This document shows, piece after piece, positions 14,408 to 18,030 of a stretch of 18,030 bases of DNA (the first letter of the stretch is position 1; each line of letters begins with the position of its first letter). The position numbers and the translations under genes were made by a program. Under the pieces are notes generated by a model. That model worked only from the letters and a program-made list of their open reading frames with translations. It ran no database searches and was not told where the DNA came from. Source of the stretch: JADLEX01 sp964586775 (GTDB taxonomy: Bacteria > Lernaellota > Lernaellaia > JACKCT01); assembly GCA_964586775.1 (NCBI GenBank), contig CAZPJD010000213.1:1-18030 (forward strand). Reading direction: 5' to 3'.

Positions 14408-16200
14408 TCTTTGAGCACGGCGCGATCGATGAGTTCGCCCGCGAACGAACGCACCTCGATCTCGACACGCGAACCCTTCACGCGAAACAGCGCCCAATTC
14501 TCGCGGGCGCTGAACGCCTTCACGAATTTCGCCCACGGCACGTTCGTCTCGCGCGCGTAATACGGCGCGCCCGCGCCGCCCGAGATGATCTGCCACGCGC
14601 CGCCGCCGTAGGACGGGTCGAGTTCGGAGCCGATCCACGTACGGTTGTAGTTGTGCTCGTCGCCGAAGATCGCCGCGACGGCCTTGCCCGTGCCGACGAA
14701 CGCGCGCCAGATCTCGTCGCGCCGAGCGACCACGTAACGCCGGTCGATGCCGTCGTTCATCGCCGGGTCGCCGCCGTGGTACCACATCGAATCGCCCACG
14801 TGCCCGCCGTTGGGAAACATCGACTCCTGCGCGATGAGGAAGACATGATCGATGCGCGAATCCTTCTTCGCCTCATCGAACACGCGGACCATCCACGCGA
14901 ACTGGTCGTCCATCACGTAACCTTCGAGGTTGCCGCCGTAGACTTCCGCGTGGCTCGACCACCAGTAGTTGTTGTTGAAGATGACGAAACGGCAACGCCC
15001 GCGATCGAAGGTGTACGCCGTTTCCGTGTACGGCGGCGCGCCCTCGACGCCGGCGACGGGTCCGTTGCGCGGGTTGACGAACGCGCGCGCGAAGGCGGCC
15101 TCGCTCGACTCCTCGCCGATCTTGTCGAACGAGACGACGCCGACGCCGTCCACGTCGAGGCTGTCCATCACGATCTCGTGATTGCCCATCGCCTCGTAGA
15201 CCGGCACCGAGTGGCCGACCGTGCCCGACGCGCGCTGGAAGGCGGCGAGCTGCATCGCGAAGTCGGTCGTGCTGGTCGTGTAGCCATTCACCAGATCGCC
15301 CGAGTGGATGACGAACTCCGCTCCCGATTCCGCCGCCGCGGTGAAGAATCGCGTCAGCGTGCGCAGATTCGTGCCGCCGAACTGCGCCTCGCCGCCGCCC
15401 ACGCCCTCGCGGCTGTCGCCGAACGACGCGAAGACCAGCTCCTTCGACGCCGGATCGTCCGTCGTGAACGCGAACTCGCGGCTCTCGAACGCGAAGTCGC
15501 CCGATTCGATCCGCACGCGATACGGCGTGCGCGTGCCCGCCTGGAGACCCGTGATCGGGATCTCGAAGTGCGTCGATTCGCCGGGGGAGGTGAAGCGTCG
15601 TCCGCCCGCGATCACCTCGCCGCGCGCGGGCAGGTCGCTGTCCCACGAGACGACCGCTGACGACGCATCGACGAGATCCACAAAAGGCCCTTCGGCGATG
15701 GTGGGCACGCGGCGACCGCTCTGGAACGCGAAGACGCGATCGAAAAACACCGCGCGCGCCGAACGCGCGTCGTACACCTCGATGCGATACGGCACAACCG
15801 CGCCGCCGCTCTTTTTCGCGCCCGCCAGATCGACCTCGGGCACCATCTGCGAGTCCAGCTTTAACTCGACCACGTGCTCCGTGCCCATGTCGGCACGCTT
15901 CTCCTTTGCCGAACGGCGATAGCGCGGGAGCGTCCAAGTTTGATCGGGCTCGAAGGTGCCGAAATACACCGTCGCGGCGGGTGCGGGGGCGGCGGTGCGA
16001 AAGCGCACGCGCGCCACGAGACCGTCCACCTCGACCTCGGGCTCGGCGACGAGGACGAGCTGCGTCTCTTCGACGGGCTTCGCTTTCTCAGGGCGAATCA
16101 CCGGCTGCCCGGCCCGGCCGCGCGGGAGTTGGTCTGCGATGGCGAGCGTGGTGGCGGCGAGAAGAAGCGCGATGACGTACGAGCTGACGATACGGGACAT
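14404..16200 (-). CDS. Exported metallophosphoesterase (purple acid phosphatase-like)
   Basis: The 598-residue protein has an N-terminal signal peptide (hydrophobic 7-22). Two beta-rich segments follow, the second (about 165-248) like the fibronectin-type domain that precedes purple acid phosphatases. The calcineurin-like catalytic domain starts near 254 and shows FGDSREG (Asp262), HSGDLVNG (Asp302), AMGNHE (Asn340/His341) and GDEHNYNR (513-520). Two usual ligand sites are altered: GDSR replaces GDxH, and the late motif is GDEH rather than GHxH. The usual mid-domain His site reads IAQESMF. The fold assignment is firm, but phosphatase activity and metal content are not. The ATG has GAGGGG 6 bases upstream. 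It converges on the heparinase-like gene, sharing the four bases TTAG. Confidence 0.86.
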   Translation of the reverse strand: MSRIVSSYVIALLLAATTLAIADQLPRGRAGQPVIRPEKAKPVEETQLVLVAEPEVEVDGLVARVRFRTAAPAPAATVYFGTFEPDQTWTLPRYRRSAKEKRADMGTEHVVELKLDSQMVPEVDLAGAKKSGGAVVPYRIEVYDARSARAVFFDRVFAFQSGRRVPTIAEGPFVDLVDASSAVVSWDSDLPARGEVIAGGRRFTSPGESTHFEIPITGLQAGTRTPYRVRIESGDFAFESREFAFTTDDPASKELVFASFGDSREGVGGGEAQFGGTNLRTLTRFFTAAAESGAEFVIHSGDLVNGYTTSTTDFAMQLAAFQRASGTVGHSVPVYEAMGNHEIVMDSLDVDGVGVVSFDKIGEESSEAAFARAFVNPRNGPVAGVEGAPPYTETAYTFDRGRCRFVIFNNNYWWSSHAEVYGGNLEGYVMDDQFAWMVRVFDEAKKDSRIDHVFLIAQESMFPNGGHVGDSMWYHGGDPAMNDGIDRRYVVARRDEIWRAFVGTGKAVAAIFGDEHNYNRTWIGSELDPSYGGGAWQIISGGAGAPYYARETNVPWAKFVKAFSARENWALFRVKGSRVEIEVRSFAGELIDRAVLKD

Positions 16201-16318
16201 GACCGACCCCTCGGATAAACGACGTCACTTCGCGCCGCGGGGCGATCGGCGTCAAGCCGCGCGGCGCGTTCGCGAAAACGTTGCACGAGCGTAACCCGTT
16301 CGGGGGAAACCCGGCGTG

Positions 16319-16347
16319 TTTACGCCCGGCGCGCGGGCGACTAGCAT
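16319..16347 (+). promoter_or_regulatory. Candidate sigma70-type promoter of the fmdB-like gene
   Basis: TTTACG (16319-16324) and TAGCAT (16342-16347) are separated by 17 bases, each matching consensus at 4 of 6 positions. The predicted start site is about 23 bases before the ATG at 16377, leaving room for the GAGAGAGG RBS. Confidence 0.45.
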
Positions 16348-16376
16348 CAGCCGCGAGACTTGAGAGAGGCCGCGAG

Positions 16377-16658
16377 ATGCCCGTTTACGAATACGCGCAT
16401 ATTTCCGGAGAGTCCGCCGAGTGCAACGGCCGATTCGAGATATTCCAAAAGATCTCGGATGAAAAGCTCACGCACTGCCCCCGCTGCGGCAAAGAGTGCC
16501 GCCGCCTCGTCAGCGCGCCCGCGATCAACACGCGCCCCGACTCAGCCGTCCTATCGCCGGACAACATCGCGAAGCACGGTTTCACGCAGTACACGCGCGA
16601 GCGCGACGGCACGTACAAAAAGACCGCCGGCAAGGGCCCCGATACGATCGTGAAGTGA
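16377..16658 (+). CDS. FmdB-like zinc ribbon protein
   Basis: This 93-residue protein begins MPVYEY and continues FEIFQKISDEKLTHCPRCGKECRRLVS, the hallmark of the FmdB/CxxC_CxxC_SSSS putative regulatory family. The second metal knuckle is CPRC (Cys34/Cys37). The first CxxC is absent: only Cys16 remains, with His8 nearby, and an extra Cys41 follows CPRCGKE. A polar, Lys-rich tail follows. The role of the family is not settled; a transcription or stress regulator is usually proposed. The ATG at 16377 is fixed by homology and by GAGAGAGG ending 7 bases upstream; the open frame upstream has no conserved content. The stop is only 2 bp from the stop of the convergent SRPBCC gene. Confidence 0.87.
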   Translation: MPVYEYAHISGESAECNGRFEIFQKISDEKLTHCPRCGKECRRLVSAPAINTRPDSAVLSPDNIAKHGFTQYTRERDGTYKKTAGKGPDTIVK

Positions 16659-16660
16659 GG

Positions 16661-17086
16661 CTAAACGCCGGTTTCGATGCGCTTCTTGAAGCGTTCGAGC
16701 ATCGCCGGAAAGTTCTGCCCCACCACCATGTCGAGGATCTTTTTGGGGACGAGCGGACCCACGTCGATGTCGACGGTGTAGGTCGCGCGCGTCTTGTCGG
16801 AGCCGAGTTCCTCGAAGGTCCACCCGCCGTCGTTGCGTTTGAACCAACCCGAGTGCAGGGTCCACGTCAGGCTCTTGCCCGGCACGCCGACGAGGTCGAG
16901 CGTGTAGACGATGTCCTTGACGATATGGACGGTATACTCCGCGCGCCATCGATCCCCCGTGCGCGAGAGCACGCGCACCTTCTTCATCTCCGAGACGAAG
17001 TCGGGGTAGCGCTCGAAGTCGGCGACGACCTCGTAACACTTCTGCGCGGCGGCGTTGATGACGATATCGCGTTTCGCTCCCGGCAT
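16661..17086 (-). CDS. SRPBCC / START-like protein (RatA/COQ10-type)
   Basis: The 141-residue single-domain protein has the helix-grip fold signature. It begins with INAAAQKCYEVVADFERYPDFV (family: V..p...v...v.d...yp.f) and EMKKVRVLSR. Alternating strands (WRAEYTVHIV, YTLDLVG, LTWTLHS) follow, then the long C-terminal helix FPAMLERFKKRIE. Members bind hydrophobic ligands in the cavity; COQ10 binds quinones and RatA acts at the ribosome, but which applies here is not visible. No signal peptide is present, so it is cytoplasmic or peripheral. The ATG at 17086 has an excellent RBS (GAGAGGAGA, complement of about 17092-17100, spacing 6). It follows the M50 protease gene on the same strand after 35 bp, likely in one operon. 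Confidence 0.88.
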   Translation of the reverse strand: MPGAKRDIVINAAAQKCYEVVADFERYPDFVSEMKKVRVLSRTGDRWRAEYTVHIVKDIVYTLDLVGVPGKSLTWTLHSGWFKRNDGGWTFEELGSDKTRATYTVDIDVGPLVPKKILDMVVGQNFPAMLERFKKRIETGV

Positions 17087-17121
17087 GTCGGTCTCCTCTC
17101 TTTCGACGATGTCTTTGGCGA

Positions 17122-18030
17122 TCACGAACCGGACAGCATCCGGATGGGCACCGGAACGAACGTCACGATAAACAGGGCGAGGCTGAGCCAGCCCGCGGCG
17201 ATGCGCGCCGCGTTGAGCGGGGCGTCGGCATCGTCCACGTCGGGGTGGTCGAGGCGAAACACATAGAGCATCAGCGTCCACACCAGCCACGGCGCGCTGA
17301 CCGCCTCGACCTCGAGCCACGAGACGACCGTCATGTGCGCGAGAAACAGTGCGAGCAACATCTTGCGCGCGTGCGTCGGCGGCGTCTTCACGAAAGCCAC
17401 CCAGGTGCACGCCGCGGCGTAGATCGCGCCGGACACGCCCAGCCGGGGGTCGACCAGCAGCGCGTCGCCGAAGGTGCCCCAGTAGCACAGCCCGAGAAAC
17501 ACGAGGCGCGAGACCGCGGCATGAGCCCGACCAAACAGCGCCTTGACGATATGCCCGCCGTCGAGCTGCCCCGCGGGCATCAGGTTGAGCGCCGTGACGA
17601 GCAGGCCGAACCATGCGGCCAGTGCGAGCGGGTGCAGATAGATGTCGGATCCCGGCGGAATCGGGCCGTGCGTCCAGAAGACGATGGCGCGAAAAAGCAG
17701 GCTGTCGCCGAGCAGAATCGCGAAGCCGTCCGCGGGCAACGCCTCGACGTGCGACATCGAAATCCCGATCACGGCAAAGGGCACGGCCAGCGCCGCGCCG
17801 GCCAGCGGACCGCCCGCGCCCATGTCGAGCAGATGCGCGCGCCGACCGATGCGCCGGGAGCGGATGATCGCGCCCATGGTCCCGAACGCGAACGGCGCGG
17901 GGATGAAAAACGGCAGCGTGAGCGCCACCCGGTGCGCAAGGCCGGCGAAGTAATGGCCGAGCTCATGCGCCAGCAGAATCGCCATGACGGCAAGCGCGGA
18001 TACGAAGCTGTCGATGGCGCGCGGGTGACG
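17122..18030 (-). CDS. Site-2 protease family (M50) membrane metallopeptidase, N-terminus beyond window
   Basis: The visible 302 residues are in frame to the window edge, so the true start lies outside. The segment before the zinc site (SALAVMAILLAHELGH) is a transmembrane helix, and the first in-window ATG (17985) falls in its middle, so it is not the start. HELGH gives two zinc ligands and the Glu. The third ligand lies in NLMPAGQLDGGH, the site-2 protease NPDG-like motif. Between them are FFIPAPFAFGTMGAIIRSR and LLDMGAGGPLAG, characteristic of the EGY1-like/cyanobacterial branch. Several more hydrophobic helices follow to the C-terminus. The enzyme cuts transmembrane segments of regulatory proteins; its substrate is unknown. 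The SRPBCC gene follows 35 bp downstream. Confidence 0.92.
   Translation of the reverse strand, partial: RHPRAIDSFVSALAVMAILLAHELGHYFAGLAHRVALTLPFFIPAPFAFGTMGAIIRSRRIGRRAHLLDMGAGGPLAGAALAVPFAVIGISMSHVEALPADGFAILLGDSLLFRAIVFWTHGPIPPGSDIYLHPLALAAWFGLLVTALNLMPAGQLDGGHIVKALFGRAHAAVSRLVFLGLCYWGTFGDALLVDPRLGVSGAIYAAACTWVAFVKTPPTHARKMLLALFLAHMTVVSWLEVEAVSAPWLVWTLMLYVFRLDHPDVDDADAPLNAARIAAGWLSLALFIVTFVPVPIRMLSGS

Noticed and set aside
14873..15937. 354-codon second leftward frame within the phosphoesterase gene
   Set aside because: Same strand but out of frame, with Arg-rich composition; the phosphoesterase motifs lie in the other frame.
16174..16181. Another GACGTACG, the core of the palindromic array
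   Set aside because: Single copy inside the phosphoesterase signal-peptide codons without the surrounding dyad; chance occurrence.
17087..17614. Upstream extension of the SRPBCC frame
   Set aside because: Arg-rich shadow of the M50 gene; a strong RBS marks the ATG at 17086.

Overview
The window is high-GC bacterial chromosomal DNA, densely coded on both strands, with no rRNA, tRNA, CRISPR array or recognisable transposase. A secreted lipoprotein carrying an aspartate-rich DDDT repeat, a MglA-type small GTPase and the general gene style suggest an uncultured deltaproteobacterium-like lineage (Myxococcota or a relative such as Ca. Lernaellota). That placement is inferred from gene style, not from a marker gene.

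Layout, left to right. 1-226: no supported gene, apart from a strong leftward terminator and a possible gene start at the very edge. 227-850 (-): Asp-rich lipoprotein. 1082-1705 (-): MglA-like GTPase, divergent from 1758-2423 (+), a pyroglutamyl-peptidase I. 2538-7960 (+): an apparent operon of lemA, two P-loop ATPases (3258-4451 and 4453-6009) and a membrane M48 metallopeptidase. 8013-11916 (-): three genes with 4-base start/stop overlaps (membrane SGNH hydrolase, small membrane-anchored protein, glutamate dehydrogenase). 12050-14407 (+): secreted heparinase II/III-like lyase, converging on 14404-16200 (-), an exported metallophosphoesterase. 16377-16658 (+): FmdB-like zinc ribbon protein. 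16661-17086 (-) and 17122-18030 (-): an SRPBCC/START-like protein and a site-2 protease (M50) cut by the right edge.

The most unusual part is 3132-6009. LemA and an HtpX-like M48 protease usually sit side by side. Here two tightly coupled ATPase genes lie between them. The second has an Orc1/Cdc6-like order of AAA+ ATPase followed by winged helix. Sampled lines of these two genes are clearly lower in GC than lemA and the M48 gene. Immediately upstream stand three perfectly adjacent 16-bp near-palindromes (consensus TTYGACGTACGTYGAA, 3185-3232). This looks like an acquired two-ATPase module with its own operator or iteron-like array, spliced into a membrane quality-control operon. Its function is unknown; defence, replication or maintenance, and regulation of the LemA/M48 pair are all open.

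The other genes are individually recognisable: envelope and secreted hydrolases, intramembrane proteolysis and amino-acid metabolism. Outside the LemA/M48 pair and the coupled SGNH-to-GDH operon, no single pathway ties them together.
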